From assembly GCA_022113835.1 (NCBI GenBank), contig JAILWY010000023.1, positions 2,976,001-3,040,000 of the forward strand: a DNA stretch of 64,000 nucleotides, written 5' to 3'. Both the position numbers and the translations under genes were made by a program. Positions within the stretch are counted from its first letter, which is position 1. Each line of letters opens with the position of its first letter. Below the pieces are notes generated by a model. It was not told the DNA's origin, searched no databases, and saw nothing but the letters and a program-made list of their open reading frames with translations. Below, piece by piece: positions 39,454-52,129 of the stretch. The DNA comes from Atopsyche davidsoni (lineage: Eukaryota > Arthropoda > Insecta > Trichoptera > Hydrobiosidae).

Positions 39454-39529
39454 GGGAGGGTCGCCCGGGAGTTTCCCCGGGAGGGTCACCTGGGAGGCTC
39501 CCCGGGAGGGTCACCCGGGAGGTTCGCCC
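39454..39529. repeat. GC-rich 25-bp tandem repeat, three units
   Basis: Three near-identical units begin GGGAGGGTC(G/A)CC(C/T)GGGAG; two are 25 bases and the last is 26. Each contains or borders CCCGGG. The flanks (39360-39460 and 39530-39560) are also GC-rich, in sharp contrast with the surrounding AT-rich intron. Confidence 0.75.
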
Positions 39530-40375
39530 GGGGCCTCCGCATGTCCGCATTTAAAACTGCATTTAGCGCGGCTTACCCGGCTTCGCAAAATAGAGAATGT
39601 TTCGGGGGAATAACCCTAAGCCTGCCGTTTTTAATTAAAATGCAGGAGCATCTAGAAAAATGAAAATTATGTGTGCTTGCGAATGAATCTTCAAGCAGGG
39701 ATTCCCAATTATTTTTTTTGTTTTGAAATACTCCGCAGTAGCTTTTGCGCACTGATAATTTTTTCCACTGCATTTTTTAAAATATAAATGATACTAGCTA
39801 CTTTTTGTTCAGGAAAAGTCGTGTAATAGTAAACGAATCTTCCGCGAAAATATATTTTTGTTTAAAAATAAATTTATTAATTCCCTTGACAACGTTAATG
39901 TTCTTATTAATTGAACTTTTGTAGATTAATGGTGAGACAAAATTGTCCCCCCCTCTCTCTCGCACAGGCCTGACTTATTATTCGCGTTAGCGTAATGTTT
40001 ACATCTAATATTTTCTCACCATCTTTGCAAGTAAAGTAAATATTACAAGATTACAGATAATTGGAACCGAGGGGAGCAATCAATCCATAGAAGCCCACCG
40101 AGTCATATTTTTTTTGTAAATTACAGTCTGGACGATCGAAATATCAAAAATAACAATTACTTACGATTTTCAATGATTTTTTTTTGTTGGTACCCTATTT
40201 GATAATAATTATAAAAATGAAAATTATGATTCTAAAATATATTTCGTTGGTAAGCCGTATATGCATGTGTGAGTGTATGGGTGTTAACTTTTGCAAATAA
40301 TAATTAGATACATGGAGGTTAACAACTTCCGTTTTCACTTAGTGATATTGCTCAATTAACGTCGAGGCACCTGTT

Positions 40376-40408
40376 ATATAACAGCGGGTGTTTAACTGAT
40401 CCTTCACT
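40376..40408 (+). promoter_or_regulatory. TATA box and initiator of the small signal-peptide gene
   Basis: TATATAA at 40376-40382 is followed about 25-30 bases later by TCACT (40404-40408), a good match to an insect initiator. An ATG in good context (CCACCATGA) follows at 40504. Confidence 0.5.
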
Positions 40409-40503
40409 CTAACCCGGCCTTAGTCCGCAGCAGTACAGACAGACAAGCTCCTGAGAGTTCATTCAGCACCAGACCTTAGACCCCAGGTTCCAGACCCTCC
40501 ACC

Positions 40504-40617
40504 ATGAATCTTCTTTCGTCCGTCCTCGCAGCTGTGCTGATGCTGGTAGCTCTGGCTTCGGCTAGTTTAGTCGAAGAGCACCAACCTGAACGTGTGGACA
40601 ATCTCCTCGGCATTTAA
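40504..40617 (+). CDS. Small secreted peptide gene or signal-peptide exon
   Basis: A 37-codon frame begins MNLLSSVLAAVLMLVALASA, a textbook signal peptide, followed by SLVEEHQPERVDNLLGI and a stop. It has its own TATA box, initiator, a leader of about 100 bases and a strong translation context, which is unusual for a chance frame. It may be a complete tiny gene with a 17-residue product. Alternatively it is the first exon of a split gene: a weak donor (AAC then GTGTGG) lies near 40591, and a possible second exon follows the acceptor ATCCACAG at about 40798. No family is recognised. It sits on the opposite strand within the RYamide intron. Confidence 0.45.
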   Translation: MNLLSSVLAAVLMLVALASASLVEEHQPERVDNLLGI

Positions 40618-43295
40618 TTGGCTTCAGATTTTTTTTTGACTACATGCAGTTTATCCAATATGTCGACACATCATACAGGAACAATGATATAAAAATTTAA
40701 TTAAAATTATATGAACAACTATAATGCAAATATAAACGATTATTAAAACAAAAAAAATGTTTTTTTTACTGTGTATTGCATAGTAACTGAAATCCACAGA
40801 GTTCCTCGGAGCAACAGGAGTTTTTCCCATCAATTGGTTGGCCCAACTTCGATCATTAGCGACCATTTTTACTCATTTCAGAATTTATAATCGACAAGTT
40901 TGTTCCAGTGAACAATTCAATTGAAGGAAAAGTCGCTGCCAATTATAAAACTGAGTTCCTCGAATGCATTACGTCACAGCAAACTCTACAACTAACGATA
41001 CGAAATATTTCACGGATTACACAGCAAATCTAAAATGTTAGCCAAAGAAACGGATTAAAATATTTATTACAAGAATTACATAATTTCGGTACCATTTTAC
41101 TTTTTCATACTTTTTCAGGTTTCATAACGCTTGTTATGAAAAGATCATTTTTGTGACTAATTTGAATCAAATCTATTATGGTGATACAAAATTACATTTA
41201 ATCAGTATATAACAAATTTTATTATTGTCAATTAGTCTTCTGAAAATTCTGATATAAGATATACGAAAAGACTTTGACTTGAGGATATACAGTCAATTTT
41301 AGGGATCCAGGAGTCACGTCTGAGGACTCGGCCACCATCATCGGTGGAGGATACATTTATAAATAGTTTCTCCGAGGCATTTATTGGAGAGAAATATAGC
41401 TGGAGGCACATTTATTAGTTTGGCGGAAGTACGTGCAACAACAGCAGAGGAAAACACAACCCGTCCCTCATTAGAGCTCGAGCAAACAATCGCCAAACAA
41501 ATTCGATCGGAATAAATGTACCTCTAAAACTAATTTTAGAATCCTTCAACTATATCTAAAATATACAGATAGTTGTTGACTTTCAATGTTGGTATAAGCC
41601 CTAAAAGTTTTCACTAAAAAAACATTTATAAAGATAATACTTTGGTAGTAGCAACATACATTGTTTAGTGATCAAGAGTACGTTTGCGTCAATATCTGAC
41701 CTATTAGATCATGCGAATAGATTATGGCAAGAATGGTCAAACAACCGGTAATATTTACCAGTAGCTGTGATAGAAAATAATAATAGACTGTGATAAAGGT
41801 TGTAAGCGAATATTCTCGATTAATTAAAATAATTTATCAACAGAAAAACAAAATTCTCCGTATTTAAAAATACGTGTGTTTATTTGGTGACATATTTTGT
41901 TTTTTATTAAAATAGTAAAATTGCTAATTAATAATAAATATTTTTATTAATTTTTAATAAAATAAGCTCACTGCAATATTTTATTACAAGATTAATGTGC
42001 TACTTATAAAGAATATACAATAATATATTTTTTTGCTGTAACATTAAATTTGTTGAAGTCATTATAAAAATGTATGTTTTTTAAAATAGTTTGGTTGAAA
42101 AATACTACAGAAGTTTAAAAAAAAAAAAGCGTATCTTTATAAGTGTATAACTCGCGGTATGTTTTGCTCATCACTCTTGTTTTCCCTTCCAGTTTGGCCT
42201 TGAAGTTTTTCGCTTTAACTCTAAGGGAAATTGTGAATCTCGCCGCACCTTATTGCGTACAAAGACCGCACTAACAACATTAGGGAGAAAAAAAAAAAAC
42301 CCTCGGCATGATCATTTTGGATCTATTTAATATTTTAATTTTAATAATTTTAAACGACAAACCGTTTTGGAGCCTTCCGCGCTAAAGATTTCGAAAAACA
42401 TTTTTTTCAGGGAGTAACTATTTAAATTGGTAAATTATTTCACCACCAGCTACTATTTTTTTTTTAAACAGTTTAGTCATGACTTCGATCGAAACACGAA
42501 TCAATGAAATAAACATTATTAAAAAAAATATACGAAGTAAATACATTATTTCTTATAATAATTGAATAAATTACATTAAGCCTGTTATTTTTATATTTTT
42601 TTGGTAAAATTATCTCTGCTATTATTTTTTAAGAAGACCGTTCGCTTAGCTTTGATAATGAATGTTAATATATTTTTTTAATTTTCTGCGAATAAACTTT
42701 TTAATACAATATCAAAAGGATAATGTAATCGACGCTTGGGTTGGGTCTTTTTTTTTTTACAAACATTGCTGAAATTAAAAGTGCCATGTTCTGAAAACTG
42801 ATTAACGCGGGGACAAAATACACTGGGTGAAAAAATATTAAAATAAATATACCACTTTATTTATAATATTTAAATCGATGCGACTTTTTAAAATGTGTAA
42901 ACTATTAAAGTTGAATCTGAAGGCTTCAAAGTGCCATTACACTGTTGAGCTGTATTCGATTCGCCAACAGTTATTAAGTACTAAAAAGTAAAAAATATTG
43001 TATCTAACAATCAACCATAGTAGTTGAATTGGATACGAGAATGAGAGTTTTGCATAAAATGCGCAAAAAAAAGGTACGATGGTAAAAAAGCGTAAGTTAT
43101 CCTAAATTAGCCATATTTTTCGAACTAATAAATAGTATATATTCTACAGTTGGTACAGTTGATTGTCCAAGGAAAAATCAATAGAAAAAGGAAGGATGAA
43201 ACTAACGTGGATGCAGAATTTACGCAAGTAGCTGGAAGCCGAGATTACAGCCAAATTAGTGAAGCTCAGGACAAACTTACGTTCAGTGAAATTGT

Positions 43296-43335
43296 CACAA
43301 TTTTCCTCTGAAGAGAGGCACTTGGAGATATTGTA
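43296..43335 (+). mobile_element. LINE 3'-tail fragment
   Basis: CCTCTGAAGAGAGGCACTTG matches the shared tail of the other short repeats; the upstream part is not recognisable. Confidence 0.35.
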
Positions 43336-45149
43336 TTAGCAACATGAAGTTTTTTTGTATTAGATTTGATCCAACTGTAATTGATTGCCTTTTATTTAAT
43401 GCTTGTTAAAAATGTATCAATTAAATTAAGTCGGAGTTCTCGAAAGCCACTTAAAGTTGTAGCCACTCGCCAAACGCTTTCCTGTCGTTATTCGATGAAA
43501 TTAGTGTTTGCTTTTTCAGGCGAATCGGAAATGAACCATTTTGAAACAAACACTCGGGAACTCGATACAGGCCAGCATACGATCCCTTCAGCGAAATAGC
43601 TTTTAAACCAAGGCTGCCAGCGACCTCACCCTTCTTACTTATTTCAGCAAACAGAATCCATTTCCAGGGATATCTCCGAATTCCATTCAATAAAAATCTA
43701 GACCAACTCAATAAAATAGACCTATGACATCAGCGAAATTCTTTCGAAACCTGGTAGCCTAAACTAACTCAAAGTATTGTATTAAATTATTTGTCCATTT
43801 CTTGTATAAAAAAAAACGTTATATCCCACACAGATTTATACTTCTTCACTTCTACCTATAAATTAAGGGTTCACATTTGTTTCTATACAAAAACTAATTA
43901 TTTAAAATAGGCTGGTATAACAAAATTACGAATACCAAAATGAATGCATATGTTAATGAAAAAAGCTTTCAGTCAGAAAAAAATCATTGAAAGGCAACAA
44001 TAAAACTATTTGCATTTTCAATCAAACGAATGTGGAATTTAAGCACACTAAGCGATAATTTTAATCGTTATATGCAATTGAGTTACCGATACATTAGATA
44101 CATATTTCATCAAGTCATCAATGATGTGTCGAGCAAAAGTACTTTGGTAACACATTTGCGTGTGGTGATTAGAATTTTCGATCAATTACAGGGTGACGGT
44201 AGTAAAAAAATAAATGGACCAAGCCACGTAACAAAAATCGTAGGTTTAAATACAAGCAGTATAACTTATAAAAAAATTGATTTTGGCTATTATCTGACAC
44301 TTAAATAAACTTACTAAAAAAGGGATATAAAAGATTTTTAAGAGTAAAGTGAGCGAAACATAATTTGAGAAGCGCTGTTATGATATATCAATAATATATT
44401 CCAAGGCACGTTACCACGTTATCCCTGTTGTAACCTGATATTTTTTATGAAGTACGATTTATTTGCACTGTATTTATTTTGAATTTTAAAAAATGTAATG
44501 CTGCAATATATGTCCAATAAAATTATATTAAGCTTATGAAATTTCAAAAAATAGCTAACACTATACTATAGATATGTCTTGTAAAATACTTTAAATTTTA
44601 TAAAAGCTTCGTGATATTAAATACGTATAAAACAAAACGAACTTAAATTCTGTCTTCTCGTGTCAAATTTACTTCGTTTTCATTCGAATATATATAAATA
44701 AATCTTGACATATTGTTGGAAATATGATATCTTATTTTATTTCATATTAACTTTTCTTCTTGATAAAAATAATCATTTTTATAAAAACTTGCCTACTCGA
44801 AGACATTGTCAATCATCAAAAATAATAATATGAATGTATGTTCTTTACCAAACAAAACCAGTGGCGTGCGGACCAATTCAACAAGAAAAAACATAAAACA
44901 TATTTTTATTACGATGTTTTAGTTAAATGAATTATAAAAGATACTAGAAATAAATAAAATAAAAAAGTCATTATCACAAACGGGAGCTACTCTCAAGATC
45001 AACACGTTACATTACTGTTTAGAAAAGCTTCACATTGGTTAAAGGGTTTCGTCAGTCCAAATAATTTTACGAAAGCGAATTATCGATTTTCATCTATGGG
45101 AAAATTACATAAACGATGTGATACAGAAAACTTTAGGGTTGGCTAATAT

Positions 45150-45200
45150 TTCCACGTGGAACGAATTTCTCTTCCGCCGGAAGTGAGTTACTCCCCAACC
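45150..45200. promoter_or_regulatory. Palindromic E-box and ETS-site cluster
   Basis: TTCCACGTGGAA (45150-45161) is a perfect 12-base palindrome with a CACGTG E-box. Ten bases on, CTTCCGCCGGAAG (45171-45183) is a palindrome holding two inverted ETS cores (CCGGAAGT). A third CCGGAAA follows at about 45199. Such a cluster in an otherwise AT-rich intron suggests an enhancer or a promoter; a donor-like GTGAGT directly follows the second ETS site. Confidence 0.35.
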
Positions 45201-47148
45201 GGAAAGTGGACAGCTCCCTCTGAGGTCGTCCGCTTAATCGAATTATATCCTGGCGATTCTCGATGCTACTCAGAAGGAGGCTCTCAGGGTCGGTTGCTTC
45301 CCTTTTGCCTCCATATTACAATGCAAAATTGTTTGATATATAAACATGGATGTTAAGTTATGTTTGCATTCTGAAGACTGCCTACAAATATTTATGGCAA
45401 ATTGGCCTTTACGAAAATAATATACGATCTTACAGACTAACAAATATCATTATATTTATGATGTCTAGAATCTGTTTAAATTTAATTATACGTACCAGTA
45501 TATTGTAGAACTGAAATATTACGCAGAAATCATCATTATTGGCCTAAAACGCGAAAGAGTCATAGTGAAATTTAATTTTAGGTATTAATATAACACAGTG
45601 TTTTTATAAAAGCAAAATTATCAGTTTTAATTTGGCTGTGATTCAATCAACCTATATAAATATTGCTGTCCACTAAAAATGCTAATTTTAAGGATAATTA
45701 ATTCATAATGCTATGAAATGTTAACAGGGAAAGTATTTTTTTTTGATTTACTGACATTGATAATATTTTTATTACGAATAAAGATTATTTTTTATTCACC
45801 ATGGTGTTCACGTTTCTGGGTTCATATCCCACGTGAATACAACAGTCTTACTAATTAAATTTGTTATGAACGTGAAAAATATGAATACATTACAGACAAA
45901 GAATATTCGGTAATGAAAATATTCATAATTAAGGGCAACCGTTTTTATATATAAATTACTAAAAATGTTTATTTAAAAACTGACTGGCGATGTTAGGCGC
46001 CTACTGAATTTTAAGAGAATTTAGTTAAACTTATTAGACTGCTTTTACAGTTATTTGTTTGATTTATTTTTTTTATAATTTGACGCTTTCAATTTTTTTC
46101 TGCCTATATGATCATCACTTAAATGTAACAATTGTTTTCTAACAGTTTTTTGTGTAAAATTTATGCATACATCTATTGCAAGTCCATTAGACTAAAGGCT
46201 AATGTAAATTGAAAATAATTATGCAATTCCACTCGCACAGAATGCAAAATGAAGCATCCACAACTGGATTTAACTAAAAAAATATTCCATCAATCGTAAA
46301 TAAATATATAAAGTTCTCAATAAATATTTATTAAGTAATAGCTTGTTGATACGTGTTCCTGTATACAAAATACTAATTTAACAGCATAATATTGAATTAT
46401 ACTACTTCATGTAACAGTAATATTTTTAAACACCAATTAAAACTTTTGTGGGTTTTAGTGAAATATTCCCTTATAAAATACGCACCCTTACATAACATTT
46501 ATAAAGCTATCGTATTTCTTCATACATAACCACGGATTTAATTTTGGCTTCGTGACGATTAAATTGCTTAATAGTACTAAAAGCTACAAGAGCTATCTGT
46601 TATGATTAAATATTTAAATTTGTTTATTTCAAAAACTTCTCTTGCAATATTGTCTTTTTTTTATACCAAAAATTGTACATTTTATTTATATCTACAAAAT
46701 GGAAGTGTATATTTTTTGGGGCGATATTAAATGATCGACTCAATTGCAATATTTGTTACCCTTCACTTTTTATAAACCATCTCTAAAATACTTATTGATT
46801 TAAATTTACAGCATTGAAACTTTTATGGGAGCTTAGAAATCCCATTAGAAAACTTCTACCCATTATCCCTAAATAAAAACGAAAAATTCAATAAAATAAG
46901 GTGGTTATTGAAACACGGCTGTACCGAGATGTGCAAAGACGTATTTCAGTGTTTAACATGAGCGATTTATGTTTAACCACATTCTTTAGTTCGCCTGGAA
47001 ATTATTTTAAAATAGACCATGAGTAAGCTCCCTTAAGTGTAATTTAATTACAGAATCACGATTATACATGATTTATGACCTTAAGAGTAATTAAATATTT
47101 ATTTGATGAGTTCCCAAGAGTCCGACGCTGAAATTTATCTCGAATCGT

Positions 47149-47211
47149 GGGTTCGAGTCCCGAGAGAGCGCTTATGGAGGGCCCAATTAAAGCTCGCAGG
47201 TGGCTCAGGTG
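47149..47211. promoter_or_regulatory. Box-B-like string and paired CAGGTG sites
   Basis: GGGTTCGAGTCCC at 47149-47161 matches a tRNA box B, but no tRNA fold or box A surrounds it. Two CAGGTG E-boxes follow at 47197-47202 and 47206-47211. The island (about 47105-47300) is GC-richer than its flanks and lies about 450 bases downstream, in RYamide gene orientation, of the second leader exon. Confidence 0.3.
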
Positions 47212-47747
47212 ATCTCTTAGTGCTGTTCAATTAACGGACGGATTCGGAAATTTATAATTTCTTAGTTAACGCCCTGCGAACCGGTTCCAGGGATTTCTCT
47301 AAAACAGGTTTTGATACGAGGATAAGCATTATCGAATAATCACAATTGATAAATCGATTTTTCATTTCGTCTCAAAAGTTATGAAACACACTCTAAAGAA
47401 GAAATTGGGACTTCACAAAAAATATTACATTAGATGTGGTGTTGAAATAAATACAGTAGTACTTAAAAATTCCTAATTTCAGAATATATATTGTGCGAAC
47501 GATGAGACACTTGCTTTTTATCCGACTCAGTTGTATCACTTTATAGATGACACTCACGTCTTAAATTTAATAAAGCCTACCTTTATAAATTCTCGCGAAA
47601 CCTTGACGTCGTGTATTTTTTTATTCCTATTCCGCATAGCATTTTATATTTGATGACATCCAAACAGGGATGTACAGAACAGTAGGAAAATTATAAATAT
47701 ATATGTATAGTGTGTAGAGTAGGTTAAAGAATAATTAAATGACTTAC

Positions 47748-47858
47748 CGTTCTTTGTTTTTTTTTTAGGATGTGAAAATCACTGCAGAAAGGCAGTGAAG
47801 TTCTTCGGATGAGTCTTGGCCTAGCACTTGCGTCAGACGTCTGGGTATGAAGAAGGCT
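47748..47858 (-). other. RYa: Candidate second 5' UTR exon of RYamide
   Basis: On the minus strand a good acceptor (TATATTGTTGCAG) is followed by 111 bases without any ATG and then a strong donor (AACG, then GTAAGTC). The absence of an ATG fits a leader exon. The next minus-strand exon that begins with an acceptor and then a start codon is the RYamide signal-peptide exon at 30740. Assignment to that gene is inference from strand, order and lack of other candidates. Confidence 0.45.
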
Positions 47859-50800
47859 CTGCAACAATATAATAATTAATACAAAATGACGTGAATTCAA
47901 TTGGAATTTTAATTTTCAATATTTTAAGGCTTTTTAATAAAAAAAAGTCGCGTCCGAATCCAATGAGTTTATGATTTTTTTTATTATTCAATAAATCATC
48001 ACTAACCTGCAACAGTCGAAAGGTGATAAAATAAATCTCACCCGTATTTAATATATTGTTACCACAAAAGCTACTGATACATATAATTTTCTAAAACTTT
48101 AAATAGGTCATTTATAAAATATAATCAAAATTTAAAAGATGAAAGAGTATCAAAACGATGATTACAAAGAATAGGGATGGCTCTGTGTCTTTGTTTTATG
48201 TATAAGAAAGGGGTAGTAAAATATCGACCCCTGCGTAACAGGTTTAATTTTCAACCCCCACAGTTTCGTATCTCATAAATGATTTTACTGAATATATAAA
48301 TACAGATTATAGTCTATCTAAAACGTTTTTGTCGTATCACGAAGAGACATTATACATCCGTATTTATAATAATTAATGAATTTTTCTATGACATTCTTTT
48401 AAATATGCTGCAATATTATTTAATTTATATAATATCAGATTTACGGAAGTTTTGCTTGAGGGCGCGATGCGAAAGCACGTACGAGGTAAGTGTCCTAAAG
48501 ATAGAATCCATGACATTAAGTTAATGAAATTATAAGTTATTGATACAATAGGTAGTTCAGACCCAAAACATTGCAAATATATTGAATTACACCATCCATT
48601 GTCGTTATTCCAAGTAACACTGTACAATATTTCGTTGGAAGACAACCAATCTATATTCTATTAATTATAACAAAAATTGACACATTACAGTGTTTGAACT
48701 TTAAAGTGTTCAAATTTTTTGTAACAAAACATAAAGTAGCAAAACTATGATCGTTAATATACTTTATATCGATAATCACGAATAGAAGACATTTTCACAT
48801 TAATAAGTAAACTTTTTAAAAATTTTCCCATACATTTATTTACACATGCAAATTAGTTACTGTCCGACAAACTGCTTAGTGCAGGTAAACTTTGCAAAAT
48901 AGAATTTACAAACAAACTTTATACTTGAATAAAATTGACGAATTTTACATTTTCTTCGTGAATCCATTATTTTTTAAATCATACAAAAAGCCAAGTTTCC
49001 GATAGAATTCAAATTGTTTGCAAATTTTGATTTAGTAAAAAATAACTTCGAGAGTCAGTAATATTGAATAACACATGAAAAGAAGAACATGTTGAAATTT
49101 CACACCCAGATATCGATTCAGCACGTTGGTGCTGCACCTGCATATGACGATTAAAATTATCGCTCGATTACATATTTGGATAGAACGCCGGTTCGGGTTA
49201 TTCGTGGAGATGAGCTCAAATATCACCATTAAAAAAAAATATTTTAATGGTTTATCTAGTCTTTAAAAGCATAAAACATAATATATTTGATTGCTATGTG
49301 ATATTTAATAATCCATATATTGTTATTACAACAAACTTCTTTTTACATAAATACGTTTTATTTAGAGTTAAATGCTCAAACAGTTTTTTGTCTGAGAGAT
49401 ATTATCAATCAGACAAAAAATAATCTAAATCAACAGTGTGATTATTGTAAGATAGTTTTTCAATTTTAGCGTGTGATATAAATAATAACACGTTCTTGGG
49501 TGTTATGCCGTGTAATTTTTTTTCGATCATTATTTTATAACTTTAGTCTTTCAAAGGTACCAGAAATTTTGCTCCTAAGCGCTGGAGCGATAATATCGTT
49601 TAAAGGTTAGAATATATTTGTGATCAGGTTTAATTACCGGATGGGATTGTCTCGGAAGTTATCTGAAGATGATGCACATTTAATATTTAGTGTATCACTC
49701 AAGTGTAGTGATCTTGATTGGTATCAAATTTGGCGTCAATTTATGTATGGGGGTTTGGGAATCGGGGAGGGGGATTATTTGGCTGTAGTAGGCGAGATGG
49801 AAAACCCAGCTATGATGGGATGGAGACAATCAAAATTTACCATTACATAATGATGATAATTTCACCACTGGTTTTGAAATTTTTATACCAATATCCTCAA
49901 CTCATTTGAAATGACTCAAATTTAAATAAATTGATTTAATAGACTAGATCAGAGATTTTCAGCGTATAGACTTGCCTCCGTAGAAAAAAGAGATCTAAGG
50001 CCAAATTATAAATTCAGTAGTCTCTTTAATTAAAATTTTCTAAAACATCTACAAAATTGAGGCAATAACTGAAGTTTTCGTCATAGCTGCATTTTATATT
50101 TAGATAGACCGAATAATTAAAAAAAAAACTTTAGCCAGAAAGCTTTGTATAATTATCTATTTAAATATACGCTGTTAACGTATATTTAAATATATTTTAT
50201 TTCCTATTTTTGACAAAAAAAATTCAATGTTAATATTTTTCTTATAGATAATTATCATTTTATACGTTTCAATATTTTGATATCGCAAATTCGACGGAGA
50301 ACACGAAAAAAGGCCACGCATTTTTATTTAATTGAAAACGTATCTGTTATCGTCAAAACCCGATATGTTTCGCGAAAATATATACGTTTATAATTTAAAT
50401 ATTTTTACGTGCTAAAAATACCTAACAGCGCAATGTTGCGATGGATGATTTATTTAAATTGTTTTATCAAGCTCATATCTGCTTATTTCATCTAAATATT
50501 CAAATGATATTATATGTGCATATATATTATATTTATATTCGTTATTTTAAAAGAACATTTGAGATGATTTTTTCTGGGTCTCAAAGCATATTTCTTCAGA
50601 TCTTTTAAAAAACCAAAATCGCCCAAAAAATGATTGTTCAAGGCAACTAGCAACAATTAAAAATTATAGAACGGTATTAAACCTATTTTTTTATTATAAT
50701 ATTTATCGGAACTGATAGAAACATGTAATTTACACCCACTGCAAAATTAGTTATTACTCATATCATGTTATCATATAATGTCATTAGAAAAGTAATCACA

Positions 50801-51284
50801 AAGCAATCGTTGAGTCAATATTTGCAGTTTTGAACTAATATGATTTAATGCCTTAAACATATTCATAAAATAATATATACAGACGACCTATTGATAATGT
50901 CGAATTTTTTTTACAACTTTAATGGGAATATAAAAAAAATAATACACCATTAGTCGTAAAAAGCCAATTTGGACATTATTGTATAAACGAATTGTAAAAC
51001 CATCGTCAGTGAAATGATTCATGAAAAAAAAAAATTCAAAAAAAACCTTAACTATTTTAAATAAAAACTTATAATTGGAAATCATTCGAATTTATTTTTC
51101 AACCCTTAAAATATTCATACAAGAGTTGCGAGAAAAATTATGAAACCTTTTAATCCCATAAATAAAAAATGCAGTTACTGTAAAAAAAAATTTGTATTAA
51201 AAAAAAAATTGTACATCTTTTATTTATAATCAAACAAGCTTTCATACAAGAATATTTCGTACAGAAATAGTCTAGCGGGAAACG

Positions 51285-52085
51285 ATGATAACCAATTTTT
51301 CAGAAAAGCTCATTATGGGGTTTCGAAATTCAATGGTTTTCCACGATCACTTCTATCGTACATTCACAAATAAGAATTTATGTCTAGAATTACGAATCCT
51401 TGTTTATGGCATGCTAACAAAAATCAATGATTACTGAAAAATAAATTCCTGGAAAACCCAATTTAAATATGCGCTCAATTTATTTAAATATTTTCACACA
51501 TGTGTTGAATTAATTTTATTTATATGTATGGTGCAATGTGTTCAATTGAATTGTCTTGAATAATCCGAAATTAACCGTTACAAATTTGAGTAGTTTTTTT
51601 TAATGCTTGCGTTGAAAAGTAAGTATTGGAAGGAATTACGTGGGTCCTGGCTCGATGATGGTAAGAAACGATGAGAACTCTTCAGAAAAGCTCAATATGG
51701 GGTTTCGAAATTCAATGGTTTTCCACGATCACTCGTACGTTTCCTCGATAAATAAGAATTTATGTCTAAAATAACGAATCCTTATTTATGCTAACAAAAA
51801 TCAATGATTACTGAAAAACCCAATTTAAATATGCGCTCAATTTATTTAAAGATTTTCACACATGTGTTGAATTAATATTATTTTATATATATAGTACAAT
51901 GTGTTCAATTGAATTGTCGAAACTTTGCTAATGCCGAACATCAAATTGACTTGAGAAATCAGAAATGAACCGTTGAACGAAAAAACACTCACAGAAATGA
52001 GTGGTTTTTTTAGAATTTTTTTAATGTTTGCGTTGATAAGTAAGTATTGGAAGGACTTACGTGGGTCCTGGCTCGATGATGGTCA
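51285..52085 (-). repeat. Tandem duplication of ~385 bp covering the exon 1 donor
   Basis: Two adjacent copies (about 51285-51663 and 51668-52085) share AAAGCTCA(T/A)TATGGGGTTT, CAATGGTTTTCCACGATCAC, TATGCGCTCAATTTATTTAA, TTTTCACACATGTGTTGAAT and GTGGGTCCTGGCTCGATGAT. The copies include the last bases of the putative RYamide exon 1 and its splice donor. On the minus strand the right-hand copy keeps GTAAGT while the left-hand one reads GTAATT. Confidence 0.8.
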
Positions 52086-52128
52086 GGTACTGCTCGATGC
52101 TGTCTGGTCGGCGGGCACAGAGCAACTC
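52061..52128 (-). other. RYa: Candidate first exon of RYamide (non-coding)
   Basis: Downstream of the CRE/TATA promoter, the minus strand runs without an ATG from the expected start (about 25-30 bases after the TATA box) to CCAGGACCCAC followed by GTAAGTCC, a strong donor whose last exon base is 52061. The exact start is not defined. It is linked to RYamide only by orientation and splice order with the 47748-47858 exon. Confidence 0.45.
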
Positions 52129-52129
52129 C

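Larger units (their letters stand above)
30741..47747 (-). other. Large RYamide 5' UTR intron (putative)
   Basis: In this model the intron runs from the donor after the 47748-47858 exon to the acceptor just before the RYamide coding start. It contains unrelated inserts: a TTAA element copy (34394-34979), a LINE fragment (37390-37990), a Helitron remnant (38640-39187), a GC-rich minisatellite (39454-39529), a small plus-strand signal-peptide gene (40504-40617) and several GC-rich islands that could be regulatory (36106-36240, 38060-38160, 41290-41520, 45150-45300, 47105-47300). The rest is AT-rich with nothing recognisable. Confidence 0.45.

Noticed and set aside
45156..45356. Plus-strand 66-codon frame with cysteines
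   Set aside because: It overlaps the palindromic ETS/E-box island and lacks a usable start context or a recognisable family. The GC content is better explained by regulatory sequence.
47149..47161. tRNA gene suggested by GGGTTCGAGTCCC
   Set aside because: There is no box A at the right distance upstream and no acceptor-stem pairing; only the box-B-like string is present.
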